Notes under the pieces: model-generated
Databases searched by the model: none
What the model was told of the DNA's origin: nothing
Seen by the model: only the letters and a program-made list of their open reading frames with translations
Made by a program: the position numbers and the translations under genes
Shown: positions 1-8,193 of the stretch, in pieces
How positions within the stretch are numbered: position 1 is the first letter of the stretch
Layout of the letters: each line of letters starts with the position of its first letter
DNA from: an uncultured Duncaniella sp.
GTDB taxonomy: Bacteria > Bacteroidota > Bacteroidia > Bacteroidales > Muribaculaceae
Assembly: GCF_910577345.1 (NCBI RefSeq)
Contig: NZ_CAJTMT010000001.1
Span: forward strand, 28,920-92,919
DNA length: 64,000 bases
Reading direction: 5' to 3'

Positions 1-5
1 GGAGA

Positions 6-1550
6 TTAGTGCTTGAAGTGACGGAATCCGGTTGTCACCATCGCCATGTCGTGAGCATTGCAGAAGTCAACGCTTTCGTTGTCACGGATGGAACCTCCGG
101 GGTGGATTACAGCAGTCACGCCTGCCTCGTGGGCAATTTCCACACAGTCGGGGAAGGGGAAGAATGCATCGGAAGCCATCACCGCGCCGTGGAGGTCGAA
201 ACCGAATGAATGAGCTTTCTCGATTGCCTGTTTGAGAGCGTCGACGCGTGAAGTCTGGCCGACACCGCTTGCGAGGAGCATACCCCCCTTGGCAAGAACA
301 ATCGCATTGCTCTTTGAGTTCTTGACAATCTTGTTGGCGAAGAGAAGGTCGGCAGCCTGTTCGGGAGTTACGGCCTTTTCAGTCACTTGCTTGAGGTCGT
401 CGACAGTCTCGATCTTGAGGTCGCGGTCCTGAACGAGCGCACCGTTGAGGATGGAGCGGAACTGACGCTTGGTGTCGAGGGCTTTCTTGATGACGAGGAT
501 GATGCGGTTTTTCTTCTGTTTGAGGATTTCAAGAGCACCGTCGGTGTAGGAGGGAGCGATGATGACCTCGAAGAAAATCTTGTTGATTTCCTCTGCTGCG
601 GCTTCGTCGACTGTGCCGTTGGTGATGAGAACGCCACCGAAAGCGCTGACGGGGTCACCTGCGAGCGCATCCTTCCAGGCTTCAGCGATAGTAGGACGAG
701 TGGCGAGGCCACATGCGTTGTTGTGTTTGAGCACTGCAAATGTCGGATCCTTGAACTCGGAGATGAGGCAGACAGCAGCGTCAATATCGAGCAGGTTGTT
801 GTAGCTGATTTCCTTTCCGTGGAGCTGGCTGAACATTTCATCGAAGTCACCGAAGAAGGTGCCGTTCTGATGGGGATTCTCGCCGTAGCGCATTTTCTTG
901 GAGTCGTCGAATGCAATGCGGAGAGCATCGCGCTCCTCGATGGGGCAGGGAACGGCTGTCGATGCAAAGTAGTTGAAGATGTCAGTGTCGTAGCCCGATG
1001 ATACGGCGAATGCCTGAGAAGCGAACCAGCGGCGCTCCTCGATGGAGGTCTCCGCACCATTGCGCTTGAGGGTTTCGGCGAGGGGCTTGTATTGGGCTTT
1101 TGATGCCACGATGACGACATCTTTATAGTTTTTGGCGGCTGCGCGGATGAGCGAGATGCCACCTATATCTATCTTTTCGATAATATCGGCTTCGGGTGCG
1201 CCTGATGCGACTGTCGCGCTGAAGGGATAGAGGTCAACAATCACCAGGTCGATTTCGGGAATTTCATATTGAGCGATCTGAGCGCGGTCGCCTTCGTTCT
1301 CGCGACGGTTGAGGATTCCTCCGAACACTTTAGGGTGGAGGGTCTTCACGCGGCCTCCGAGGATGGAGGGATAGCCGGTGAGATCTTCGACGGCATCACA
1401 TTCGTAGCCTAAACTTTCAATGAAGGAACGGGTGCCCCCGGTTGAGAGAAATTTAACACCGTCGGCATTGAGCAACGACAAAATTTCTTCCAGTCCGTCT
1501 TTGTAAAAGACTGAAATAAGCGCGGTCTTGATTCGTTTGTTGTCAGACAT
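6..1550 (-). CDS. purH: Bifunctional AICAR formyltransferase / IMP cyclohydrolase PurH
   Basis: PurH carries out the last two steps of de novo purine synthesis in the cytoplasm: formylation of AICAR with 10-formyl-THF, then ring closure to IMP. The 514-residue product has the usual length. Residues 1 to about 190 are the MGS-like IMP cyclohydrolase domain (STGGT at 36-40, GGRVKTLHP near 65-73). The C-terminal part is the transformylase, with its Lys-His pair in KHNNACG (K275, H276) and a closing GGSIRDNE. It is transcribed alone and ends at the window edge. A box reading TAACTTTG on the minus strand at 1600-1607 is a likely -7 element. The distant purL has the same kind of promoter, so the two may be co-expressed, but no shared operator was seen. 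Confidence 0.97.
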   Translation of the reverse strand: MSDNKRIKTALISVFYKDGLEEILSLLNADGVKFLSTGGTRSFIESLGYECDAVEDLTGYPSILGGRVKTLHPKVFGGILNRRENEGDRAQIAQYEIPEIDLVIVDLYPFSATVASGAPEADIIEKIDIGGISLIRAAAKNYKDVVIVASKAQYKPLAETLKRNGAETSIEERRWFASQAFAVSSGYDTDIFNYFASTAVPCPIEERDALRIAFDDSKKMRYGENPHQNGTFFGDFDEMFSQLHGKEISYNNLLDIDAAVCLISEFKDPTFAVLKHNNACGLATRPTIAEAWKDALAGDPVSAFGGVLITNGTVDEAAAEEINKIFFEVIIAPSYTDGALEILKQKKNRIILVIKKALDTKRQFRSILNGALVQDRDLKIETVDDLKQVTEKAVTPEQAADLLFANKIVKNSKSNAIVLAKGGMLLASGVGQTSRVDALKQAIEKAHSFGFDLHGAVMASDAFFPFPDCVEIAHEAGVTAVIHPGGSIRDNESVDFCNAHDMAMVTTGFRHFKH

Positions 1551-1599
1551 CGTTTATAAAATTCTGAACTTAGTTTGGAAACTGTGATTTTTGAAAGTG

Positions 1600-1607
1600 C
1601 AAAGTTA
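1600..1607 (-). promoter_or_regulatory. Candidate -7 box upstream of purH
   Basis: On the minus strand this reads TAACTTTG, matching the Bacteroidota -7 consensus TAnnTTTG, about 50 nt upstream of the purH start. No good TTTG -33 element was found at 19-22 nt spacing, so this is a partial match. Confidence 0.45.
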
Positions 1608-1901
1608 GTGAAAAATACTCAAAAATCTAAGATTATTTTCAATGTATTAAATTTAAATTTTGATAAAAATTTCCCGTAGCGTTGTCTTGGATGATTTTTC
1701 CGGACTTAGGCAGTGATTAGGTGCGTTAAATTCGTCAACTTCTGAAAAGGGCACAGAAAGACAGAAGGTCAGAAGATACAAAAGGATTAATTTCAGCGAA
1801 TTATACTTCTGTTTCTTTTGTTTGTTCTGTTCTTTTGTATCTCCTTTCATCACGCATGAGCCGGATTTTAGGGCGATTTTTCCGCCGGGTTGGGATGCTG
1901 C
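1608..1901. repeat. Non-coding spacer with short repeats and a dispersed-repeat copy
   Basis: This spacer between purH and the rpsO terminator has no convincing gene. It holds three imperfect 8-nt units (cagaaaga, cagaaggt, cagaagat) at about 1754-1777. An 11-nt inverted repeat (AGATACAAAAG at 1774-1784, CTTTTGTATCT at 1832-1842) spans the middle. The stretch at about 1835-1874 is a diverged copy of one at about 33351-33390: both contain TTTGTATCTC, then TTTCATC, then GGATTTTAGG in the same order and spacing. A 66-codon reading frame on the minus strand here is Lys/Gln-rich and simple, and probably reflects the repeat. Confidence 0.5.
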
Positions 1902-1944
1902 AAAAAAAAAGAATCAGGCCCGACTCCGGGAGTCAGGCCTGATT
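1902..1944 (-). terminator. Rho-independent terminator of rpsO
   Basis: The outer stem AATCAGGCC (1912-1920) pairs with GGCCTGATT (1936-1944). An inner stem GACTC/GAGTC has a three-base loop. On the minus strand the hairpin is followed by a run of nine T (1902-1910 on the plus strand is all A). It sits about 40 nt after the rpsO stop. Confidence 0.9.
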
Positions 1945-1986
1945 TTGTAATCTTCAAGTAAGATTTCCGTTGAAATGCGGAAATGA

Positions 1987-2262
1987 TTACTTTCTGATAC
2001 CGAGTTCCTTCTGGGCGATGATGGCACGGTAGCGGTTGATGTCCTTGCGGATGAGGTAATCCAGAAGGCGACGACGCTTACCTACCAAGGCCTTAAGAGC
2101 TCGAGCTGTCGTATAATCTTTGTGATTTGACTTGAGGTGTTCAGTCAAATGAGCGATACGGACTGAGAATAATGCAATCTGTGCTTCAGGTGAGCCAGTG
2201 TCAGTCTTGCCCTTACCGTACTTCTCAAAGATTTCTACTTTTTCATCAGAGTTCAAGTGCAT
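1987..2262 (-). CDS. rpsO: 30S ribosomal protein S15
   Basis: S15 binds the three-way junction of 16S rRNA helices 20-22 early in 30S assembly. The product is 91 residues, close to the usual 89. It shows the family's TGSPEAQIALFSVRI core (residues 22-36) and the basic KRRRLLDYLIRKD segment near residues 62-74. It is a single-gene transcript with a well-matched promoter upstream and a strong terminator downstream. The leader is about 55-60 nt. S15 represses its own translation in several bacteria by binding its leader, and this leader is long enough for that, but no known S15-binding fold was identified. Confidence 0.97.
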   Translation of the reverse strand: MHLNSDEKVEIFEKYGKGKTDTGSPEAQIALFSVRIAHLTEHLKSNHKDYTTARALKALVGKRRRLLDYLIRKDINRYRAIIAQKELGIRK

Positions 2263-2326
2263 TGATACAGATGTTTAAAAAGTGATTAATGATGATATAA
2301 TTATAGTGTTTGCTCTAAAGAGCGCA

Positions 2327-2358
2327 CAAAGGTAGGAATTATATTTAACAATTCCAAA
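2327..2358 (-). promoter_or_regulatory. rpsO promoter, Bacteroidota type
   Basis: On the minus strand, TTTG (2355-2358) and TACCTTTG (2327-2334) are separated by exactly 20 nt, matching TTTG-N19-21-TAnnTTTG. Transcription would start near 2320. Confidence 0.8.
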
Positions 2359-2383
2359 TCCTGCGGCGCACTTTGTGCAAAAT

Positions 2384-2719
2384 TTAGTCCATGTTGAGGT
2401 GATCCTTTGAAGGATTGCGGAAGTGGATCTTGTGGTCGAGGTATTCCTGTGTAGCGATGAGGGTGGGTTTGGGGAGGCGTTCGTAGAAACGTGAGATTTC
2501 AATCTGCTCACGGTTCTCCGAGATTTCCTCAAGGTTGTCGCTAAGCGACGCGAATTCCTGAAGTTTCTTTTCGAGGTCGTGTTTCATCTCGCCGGCGATC
2601 TGGTTTGAACGCTTCGCGATGATGCATACGGTTTCATAAACGTTGCCTGTGTCCTCGCTCATCTTGATGAGGTCGCGGGTCTGGGTGTTGAGAGGTGCGT
2701 TGGTCTTCTTGTAGTCCAT
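2384..2719 (-). CDS. Omega-like (Rpb6-type) RNA polymerase subunit
   Basis: This is the Bacteroidota version of the small omega/Rpb6 RNA polymerase subunit, which helps assemble and stabilise the beta' subunit. The ATG at 2719 was chosen over one at 2773. It gives 111 residues starting MDYKKTNAP, the N-terminus I recall for Bacteroides homologues, while the longer start would abut the bamD stop. Typical family segments are TGNVYETVCIIAKRSNQIA, KHDLEKKLQEFAS and NREQIEISRFYERLPKPTLIATQEY. It follows bamD by 54 nt on the same strand, probably in one transcript. No zinc or catalytic motif is expected. Assignment is by recalled similarity. Confidence 0.85.
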   Translation of the reverse strand: MDYKKTNAPLNTQTRDLIKMSEDTGNVYETVCIIAKRSNQIAGEMKHDLEKKLQEFASLSDNLEEISENREQIEISRFYERLPKPTLIATQEYLDHKIHFRNPSKDHLNMD

Positions 2720-2773
2720 TATATCTCTGTGGTTAACGTAGTTTTTTATCGTTGTGTGCGATTTGAGCGCCAA

Positions 2774-3574
2774 TCAGTCCTTCACATATCGCTGGGCGAT
2801 CTTGAAGATGTTGTCGGCTTCCTCGCGGTTGGGGGTGTCAGGGTAGTTGTTGATATACGAATAATATTCGTCAATCACTTCTCGGAAACGGTCGGCCTTC
2901 TTCTCGTCGATACTCTCGCGGGCTTCCTGATAGCGGGCTTTGAGGACGAGGAGCTCAAGGTCTTCCTTATATTTTGAATAGGGGTAGTCCTTGATGGCGT
3001 TCTTGGCGACAATGACGGCGCTCTCATAGTTGTTACCCATGTAGGTGCCGAGGTTGTAATAGAGCTGGGCGTTCTCAAGCTGTTTGAGGGTCAGTTTGTC
3101 CTGAAGCTCGAAAATTGCATTCTGGGCAATCGAGACCTTGTCGCTCTTGGGGTAGTAGTCGAGGAATGACTGGAGTTCCTCTATAGCCTTTATTGTGCCT
3201 GACTGGTCAAGCTGAGGCTCGGGCGAATCAAGATAGTAGCCGTAGCCTGTATAGAATCGGGCGAGTTCGGTGTACTTGCCTTTCGGGAATCGGGCATAGT
3301 ATGTCTTGAAATATTCGCCTGAAGTCTGGTAATCCTTGTTTTCGTAGTTGGAGAGAGCGAGGAGATAGAGGGCGTCCTCGGCCTTTTCAGAGCCTTTGAA
3401 CTGAGTCACTATATCCTCAAGGACCGTAGAGGCCTGGGTGTATTTTTTTTCCTCGAAAGCGCGCTTTGCGTAGTCGAGGCGATAGTTGGCGTCAGTGCTC
3501 TTCAGCGCACGTTGGTACTCTCCACATGAAGTGAGGAGTGCGGCAGTGGCGAGCATGACTAAGTACTTTCGCAT
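2774..3574 (-). CDS. bamD: Outer membrane assembly lipoprotein BamD
   Basis: BamD is the essential lipoprotein of the BAM complex, which inserts beta-barrel proteins into the outer membrane. The chosen ATG (3574) gives 266 residues starting with a lipoprotein signal whose lipobox ends LLTSC, followed by GEYQ. An upstream ATG would add 32 residues before the signal and is unlikely. The mature part is made of TPR-like helical repeats (SEKAEDALYLLALSNYENKD, KGKYTELARFYTGYGYY, YPYSKYKEDLELLV), as in the YfiO family. It leads a likely operon with the omega-like subunit gene. It fits a chromosome coding for SusC, SprA and other outer membrane barrels. Confidence 0.9.
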   Translation of the reverse strand: MRKYLVMLATAALLTSCGEYQRALKSTDANYRLDYAKRAFEEKKYTQASTVLEDIVTQFKGSEKAEDALYLLALSNYENKDYQTSGEYFKTYYARFPKGKYTELARFYTGYGYYLDSPEPQLDQSGTIKAIEELQSFLDYYPKSDKVSIAQNAIFELQDKLTLKQLENAQLYYNLGTYMGNNYESAVIVAKNAIKDYPYSKYKEDLELLVLKARYQEARESIDEKKADRFREVIDEYYSYINNYPDTPNREEADNIFKIAQRYVKD

Positions 3575-3631
3575 GTTATTGATCACTGTTTGTTGAGGTG
3601 GTCTACTTGAGAGAATTGGTTTTTCAACTTG

Positions 3632-3665
3632 CAAATTTAAGTCTTTTTTGGGGATTAAGCGCAAA
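3632..3665 (-). promoter_or_regulatory. bamD promoter
   Basis: On the minus strand, TTTG (3662-3665) and TAAATTTG (3632-3639) are separated by 22 nt. This is slightly longer than the 19-21 nt norm. The leader would be about 50 nt. Confidence 0.6.
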
Positions 3666-3735
3666 GGCACCCTAATATTTTTGCGAAAAATAACATAAAT
3701 CGGGTCATACGGAGGATTTTTACAATTTATTCAGC

Positions 3736-3743
3736 TAAATTTG
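3736..3743 (+). promoter_or_regulatory. -7 box of the GHL10 gene
   Basis: TAAATTTG lies 23 nt before the ATG at 3767, giving a leader of about 16 nt. The -33 element is not clear. The box is divergent from the bamD promoter. Confidence 0.55.
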
Positions 3744-3766
3744 TAGCCCAAACAGCAAATATACTC

Positions 3767-5272
3767 ATGAATTCATTGCTAAGATTCATTTTTTATATCC
3801 TTGCAGGAGTCGTGGCCTCCGCGAACGTGGCCCAGGCTTCCTCACCCAAGAGGGAAATGCGCGGAGTGTGGCTTGCAACCGTATGGGGCATAGACTGGCC
3901 CTCAGTGACCGGTACGAGCGAGGCGGTGAGCCGAAAGCAGAAGGCGGAAATGACCGCCATTCTCGACCGCTGCGCAGCCATGAATCTGACCTCTGTGTTT
4001 TTTCAGGTTAGAGGCATGGGAGATGTCATGTATGAATCCTCGTCGGAGCCTTGGTCATCGTTTGTTTCGGGTTCGCGCGGGGTGTCGCCCGGCTGGGATC
4101 CTCTGAAATTTGTCGTGGAAGAATGTCACCGCAGGGGGCTTGAATGTTATGCATGGGTCAATCCTTTCAGGTGGAGCTCAGGCACTGACTATAACAGCGC
4201 CCCGGACCGCGAATGGAAAAAGAAGGGTTGGCTGCTCAGTTACGGAAAATATACGGTGTTCAATCCCGGTATTGAAGAGGTGCGTGACCATATAGTCGGC
4301 ATCTGTCGCGAGATTGTGACAGGCTATGCAGTCGACGGTCTGGTGTTTGATGACTATTTCTATCCCAACCGTATTCCGGAAGACTCTTCCGCTCAGGATT
4401 ATAAATTGTGGCAACAGCAGTGCCCGTGGATGAGTTTCGGCGACTGGCGGCGTGCGAATGTTCACAAGACCATTGCCGATGTCCATTGCATGATTGCGGA
4501 TGAATGTCCGGATGTGCGTTTCGGTATCTCTCCCGCAGGCGTAGCGGGCAAAGCCCATACATCTGCAGTGAAATGGGGCATGGAATCGTGTGGGGTGAAG
4601 GCTGACGACTGGCAGTATAAGGAGATTTATTCCGACCCGTTAGGATGGCTGTATCAGAACACGGTTGATTTCATATCACCACAGATATATTGGCCTACGA
4701 CACACGCGACTGCGCCATACGAGTCGATAGCGCGATGGTGGAGCGAGGCTGCGAGTCTCTACGGTTGCCATTTCTATTCAAGCATGACGCTTGCGCCTCT
4801 TGAAAAATCTGACACGCGCGAGCAGAGGCGGGAGCTTCTGAAACAGGTAGCTGCCAACCGTTCGCTCAGTCTTACCGGTGAATTCGGTTCGGTCCTGTAT
4901 AGCGCCAAGTTTCTTCCTAAGCTTGCGTCGGAGCTGAAGGGGAGCCATTTTGCCGTAAAGGCGTTGAGCCCTGCGATTAACTACGGTTTGGCGGAGCGGC
5001 CTGAGGCACCGGAAAAAGTTGCAGTGAAAAGCGGCGTGCTTTCGTGGAAGGAACCGTCCAAGAAGTCCGGAAGGACACGCTATGCCGTATATGCATTTCC
5101 TAAGCATCTTTCAGAGGATGATGTGATGGATGAACTCGGCGACGGGATAAGCAGTGCATATATCGTGGGCGTAAGTTACGGCACGTCGGCGGTTGTTCCT
5201 GCCGGAATGGCATACGCTGTGACGACGCTTACCGGAAATTCCATAGAATCCGAGCCTGCATATAGCAGATAA
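3767..5272 (+). CDS. Secreted family-10-like glycoside hydrolase (GHL10, DUF187 type)
   Basis: A 501-residue exported protein. A signal peptide of about 25 residues (hydrophobic FIFYILAGVVASANVAQA) is followed by the GHL10 domain, roughly residues 30-370. Family landmarks are EMRGVWLATVWGIDWPS, FFQVRGMGDVMYESS, CYAWVNPFRWS, VDGLVFDDYFYP, FGISPAGVAG and ISPQIYWP. These fit a TIM barrel with acidic residues at strand ends (DDYFYP). The last ~120 residues look like a beta-sandwich (KVAVKSGVLSWKEP), perhaps fibronectin-like. Relatives are annotated as putative glycosyl hydrolases, and the substrate is unknown. It stands alone between a promoter and a strong hairpin terminator, with no Sus genes beside it. 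Confidence 0.85.
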   Translation: MNSLLRFIFYILAGVVASANVAQASSPKREMRGVWLATVWGIDWPSVTGTSEAVSRKQKAEMTAILDRCAAMNLTSVFFQVRGMGDVMYESSSEPWSSFVSGSRGVSPGWDPLKFVVEECHRRGLECYAWVNPFRWSSGTDYNSAPDREWKKKGWLLSYGKYTVFNPGIEEVRDHIVGICREIVTGYAVDGLVFDDYFYPNRIPEDSSAQDYKLWQQQCPWMSFGDWRRANVHKTIADVHCMIADECPDVRFGISPAGVAGKAHTSAVKWGMESCGVKADDWQYKEIYSDPLGWLYQNTVDFISPQIYWPTTHATAPYESIARWWSEAASLYGCHFYSSMTLAPLEKSDTREQRRELLKQVAANRSLSLTGEFGSVLYSAKFLPKLASELKGSHFAVKALSPAINYGLAERPEAPEKVAVKSGVLSWKEPSKKSGRTRYAVYAFPKHLSEDDVMDELGDGISSAYIVGVSYGTSAVVPAGMAYAVTTLTGNSIESEPAYSR

Positions 5273-5296
5273 CAGCTATATTAAAAAAGATAAAGG

Positions 5297-5336
5297 GATG
5301 TGGACACTCTTTCGCAGAGGGTCCACATCTGCGTTT
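5297..5336. terminator. Bidirectional hairpin terminator
   Basis: GATGTGGAC (5297-5305) pairs with GTCCACATC (5321-5329), and CTCT pairs with AGAG around a TTCGC loop. On the plus strand it is followed by GCGTTTT, on the minus strand by TTTATCTTTTTT. It can end both the GHL10 gene and the small genes on the other strand. Confidence 0.75.
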
Positions 5337-5444
5337 TAGCGTTGAACGAATCAAGAAGTTGTCGCTTAATTGAAAAATCATCCCGGTACCAGGGCAGGAG
5401 CCGGACGTGTGGATTGGATAGTATCAGTGATGAGTAACTGAAAG

Positions 5445-5525
5445 TCAGTTGTAGTTGCCGCCTTTGCCTGTCATGACATCGAAGAAATAGCAAATGGCCC
5501 AGAGGGCGAGAGCAATAATAAACAT
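5445..5525 (-). CDS. Candidate 26-residue membrane microprotein
   Basis: A short reading frame from an ATG at 5525 to a TGA at 5445. It encodes one hydrophobic span (FIIALALWAICYFFDV) followed by the small polar tail MTGKGGNYN. It lies 33 nt after the stop of the 72-residue gene on the same strand and ahead of a terminator, so the two could form a small operon. I do not recognise a family. The hydrophobic N-terminus with a Gly/Asn tail resembles single-pass small membrane proteins. Without conservation data this is only a candidate. Confidence 0.4.
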   Translation of the reverse strand: MFIIALALWAICYFFDVMTGKGGNYN

Positions 5526-5558
5526 GGTGGGGTTTCGTCTTTTTTGAGAATTAATAAT

Positions 5559-5777
5559 TCAGCTTGCAGCCGTATTGAGGTGGCGATGGGTGTCTTGGGT
5601 GACGTAAAAGCGGATAACGGCGTAGATGATGGATTGCATCGGTGTGAGGGTGTCTTCGGGGTTTTGTCCGAGGATGAACTCCATGCTTAAGGCATTGGTT
5701 ATCGGTGTGCGGTCGAGTGGCTGGAGCGAGTTGATTGTGTCGATGACACGCGGGCTGATGATTAGAGGAGTTTTCAT
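5559..5777 (-). CDS. Conserved-looking 72-residue hypothetical protein
   Basis: The ATG at 5777 (MKTPLIISPRVIDTINSL) is preferred to an upstream ATG that would add 27 residues rich in Pro and His. The short protein has no signal or membrane span. It has mixed helical segments, an acidic FILGQNPEDTLTPMQ stretch and a final IIYAVIRFYVTQDTHRHL helix. Codon use and residue mix look real. I associate this pattern with small uncharacterised Bacteroidales proteins but cannot name a family. A perfect TAnnTTTG box (5856-5863) lies about 80 nt upstream. A 26-residue membrane microprotein follows. Confidence 0.6.
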   Translation of the reverse strand: MKTPLIISPRVIDTINSLQPLDRTPITNALSMEFILGQNPEDTLTPMQSIIYAVIRFYVTQDTHRHLNTAAS

Positions 5778-5855
5778 GATGAGTGGAGTTGATTGAAAGT
5801 GAGGATGGATGAGGGGGAATGAGTTGGAGGAGAGGGGATGTGGAGGTTTATGATG

Positions 5856-5863
5856 CAAAGGTA
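5856..5863 (-). promoter_or_regulatory. -7 box upstream of the 72-residue gene
   Basis: Reads TACCTTTG on the minus strand, matching TAnnTTTG. It is about 80 nt upstream of the start at 5777. No clear -33 element was found. Confidence 0.45.
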
Positions 5864-5949
5864 ATAGCAGGCATGGGCAATATTACGGCACAGGTTATTT
5901 AAAATTTATTAATACTGTCGGCTTCGTTATTCGGAGATTGGCTGGTTAT

Positions 5950-6135
5950 TATCGGACATCTTCGATGCCCGTTCCGTGTATATACAGATAACCCCACACC
6001 TTCGCGGAACGCAATTTCGCCCTACGGGCTTCATTGCGTTGCCGCTCGATGCGGGGCTATGATTGTATTGCCGCTTCGCGGCTTATAGGTTGCCATCCGG
6101 CAAAGGGGCTTTGCTGTTTCGCAGCTTATCCTGAA
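5950..6135. repeat. Hairpin-rich intergenic spacer
   Basis: No gene is seen between the small genes and the htpG stop. The spacer carries several short palindromes in a row. CGTTCCG near 5969 can pair with CGGAACG near 6015. CGCAA-N4-GCCC-TAC-GGGC-N4-TTGCG follows at about 6020-6048. GCCGC-TTC-GCGGC is at about 6072-6084, and GCTG-TTTC-GCAGC at about 6113-6125. This looks like an array of small repeated hairpins, not one terminator. The last may help to end htpG transcription. Confidence 0.45.
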
Positions 6136-6139
6136 TTTC

Positions 6140-8182
6140 TTAGAGCATCTTGACCGAGCGTTTGATGAATTCGCTGAGGTCACGGCCACGGAGAAGTCCG
6201 TTGGCGAGAAGGGCGAGGTCGATGGCTTGTTTTACAACCGGTTTCTCAGCTGCGTATTTGGCAATGATCTCTTCCTTTTCCTTGCGGTTCTTCTCGACGC
6301 TTTCTGTCAACTTCTTCTCTTCGGCCTGCTGTTCGTCGGTAGGCTTGTTGTCCTTGATTTCCGAGCGGAGGACAGTGATTTTCTCGTTGTCGGCATCAAT
6401 GGCTGAGTTGAGGGGTTGGAGTTGGTCGGCAAGAGCCTTTTCGGCTTCGTCAAGAATCTTGACAACGACAGGCTGAGAGGTGTTGACGATAAGGTTGTAG
6501 CTGTCAGGAAGTTCTGCGTAGAAGCTCATTCCGGGTTGAGTTGCCGCCATGTCCTTCATGCGTCGCATGTACTCATTCTGAGTGATGAGGATAGGGTTGG
6601 CAGCAGGGTCGAGTGATTCGAACGACACGAGGAAGTCGGCTTTCTCAACCTCCGGCAACTGGCTGCGGAAAAGGGGAGTGAGAAGTGAAATCTGTTCGGG
6701 TTTGAGGCCACTGTCCTTCTCTTCTTCCTTGGGAATGAGTTTTTCGGCGACATCGCTGTCGACGCGCACGAAACGAGTCTTCTCGAGTTTGCTTTCGAGC
6801 ATTGAGATGAAGTGGCCGTCGAGCTGTCCGTCCATGAGAAGGACATTGTAGCCTTTCTCGTTGGCTGCATGGATATAGTTGTACTGCGCGGTCACATCGG
6901 TAGCGTAGATATAGACAACATTGCCATCCTTGTCGGTCTGCGAAGCCTCGACGAGAGTGCGGTATTCATCAAGAGTGAAATATTTGCCCTCGGTGTCGCG
7001 GAGAAGCACGAACTTCATGGCTGAATCGCAGAACTTCTCATCGGTGAGCATACCATATTCAATGAAAATCTTGATGTCGTCCCATTTGGACTCGAAATCC
7101 GAACGGTTTTCCTTGAAAAGCTCATCGAGACGCGATGCTACCTTCTTGGTGATGTAGCCTGAAATCTTCTTTACGGCTGTGTCGCTCTGGAGGTAGGAAC
7201 GCGATACGTTCAAGGGGATGTCGGGAGAATCAATGACACCCTGAAGGAGCATCATGAATTCAGGGACAACTCCCTCGACCGAATCAGTTACATAGACCTG
7301 ATTACAATAGAGCTGGATGCGGTCCTTGCGGATGTCGAGATTGCTCTTGATTTTGGGGAAGAAGAGGATGCCTGTGAGAGTGAAGGGGTAGTCGACATTG
7401 AGGTGAATCCAGAAAAGGGGATCTTCCTGCCCGGGATAGAGCTCACGGTAGAATTTCTTGTAATCCTCATCGGTAAGCTCCGAAGGCTTCTTGGTCCATG
7501 TAGGTTCGGTGTCGTTGATGACCTTATCCTTGTCGGTGTCGACATATTTGCCGTCTTTCCATTCCTGTTCCTTTCCGGATACGACGGGGACGGGGAGGAA
7601 ACGGCAATATTTTTTCAGAAGGGTGTCAATGCGGGCCTGTTCAAGGAATTCCTTGTTGTCATCGTCGATGTAGAGGATGATGTCGGTACCGCGTTCCGCC
7701 TTTTCGGTCGGTTCCATAGTGTATTCGGGGCTACCGTCGCAGACCCAGCTTACAGCTTCCGCGCCATCCTTGTAGCTAAGCGAACGAATTTCCACTTTCT
7801 TGGCAACCATGAAGGCCGAATAGAATCCGAGACCGAAGTGACCGATGATGGCATTGGCAGTATCCTTGTACTTATTGAGGAACTCTTCAGCTCCCGAGAA
7901 GGCAATCTGATTGATATATTTATTGATGTCGTCAGCCGTCATGCCGATACCGTGGTCGCTGACAGTGAGCGTTCCGGCCTCTTTGTCGACAGTCACACGC
8001 ACCTTCATCTCGCCAAGTTCACCCTTGAATTCGCCGAAAGAGGCAAGGGTCTTGAGCTTCTGGGTGGCATCGATGGCATTGGATACGAGTTCGCGGAGGA
8101 AAATCTCGTGGTCGGAATAAAGGAATTTTTTGATTACCGGGAAAATGTTCTCGGTGGTTACTCCAATTTGTCCTTTTTGCAT
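6140..8182 (-). CDS. htpG: Molecular chaperone HtpG (Hsp90)
   Basis: Bacterial Hsp90 is an ATP-dependent cytosolic chaperone that remodels client proteins with the DnaK system. The 680-residue product is of the longer Bacteroidota type. The N-terminal GHKL ATPase shows FLRELVSNAIDA (E31, N35), DHGIGMT (D76) and GHFGLGFYSAF. The middle domain carries LYCNQVYVTD and the conserved DIPLNVSRSYLQ. The charged C-terminus contains a KIxVLRSEIKDNKPTDEQQAEEKK helix and lacks the eukaryotic MEEVD. It is a single gene. A 9-nt-arm palindrome directly upstream of its start suggests heat-shock style control. Confidence 0.96.
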   Translation of the reverse strand: MQKGQIGVTTENIFPVIKKFLYSDHEIFLRELVSNAIDATQKLKTLASFGEFKGELGEMKVRVTVDKEAGTLTVSDHGIGMTADDINKYINQIAFSGAEEFLNKYKDTANAIIGHFGLGFYSAFMVAKKVEIRSLSYKDGAEAVSWVCDGSPEYTMEPTEKAERGTDIILYIDDDNKEFLEQARIDTLLKKYCRFLPVPVVSGKEQEWKDGKYVDTDKDKVINDTEPTWTKKPSELTDEDYKKFYRELYPGQEDPLFWIHLNVDYPFTLTGILFFPKIKSNLDIRKDRIQLYCNQVYVTDSVEGVVPEFMMLLQGVIDSPDIPLNVSRSYLQSDTAVKKISGYITKKVASRLDELFKENRSDFESKWDDIKIFIEYGMLTDEKFCDSAMKFVLLRDTEGKYFTLDEYRTLVEASQTDKDGNVVYIYATDVTAQYNYIHAANEKGYNVLLMDGQLDGHFISMLESKLEKTRFVRVDSDVAEKLIPKEEEKDSGLKPEQISLLTPLFRSQLPEVEKADFLVSFESLDPAANPILITQNEYMRRMKDMAATQPGMSFYAELPDSYNLIVNTSQPVVVKILDEAEKALADQLQPLNSAIDADNEKITVLRSEIKDNKPTDEQQAEEKKLTESVEKNRKEKEEIIAKYAAEKPVVKQAIDLALLANGLLRGRDLSEFIKRSVKML

Positions 8183-8193
8183 AATATATCGTT

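Noticed and set aside
383..1162. A 259-codon minus-strand frame inside purH
   Set aside because: Ser/Arg/Pro-rich alternate frame fully inside purH with no family resemblance.
1653..1853. A 66-codon minus-strand frame between purH and rpsO with a hydrophobic middle
   Set aside because: It lies over short direct and inverted repeats and over a dispersed repeat copy, has a low-complexity Lys/Gln start, and has no supporting context.
5281..5493. A 70-codon minus-strand frame after the GHL10 gene
   Set aside because: It crosses the bidirectional terminator and overlaps the better-supported microprotein frame.
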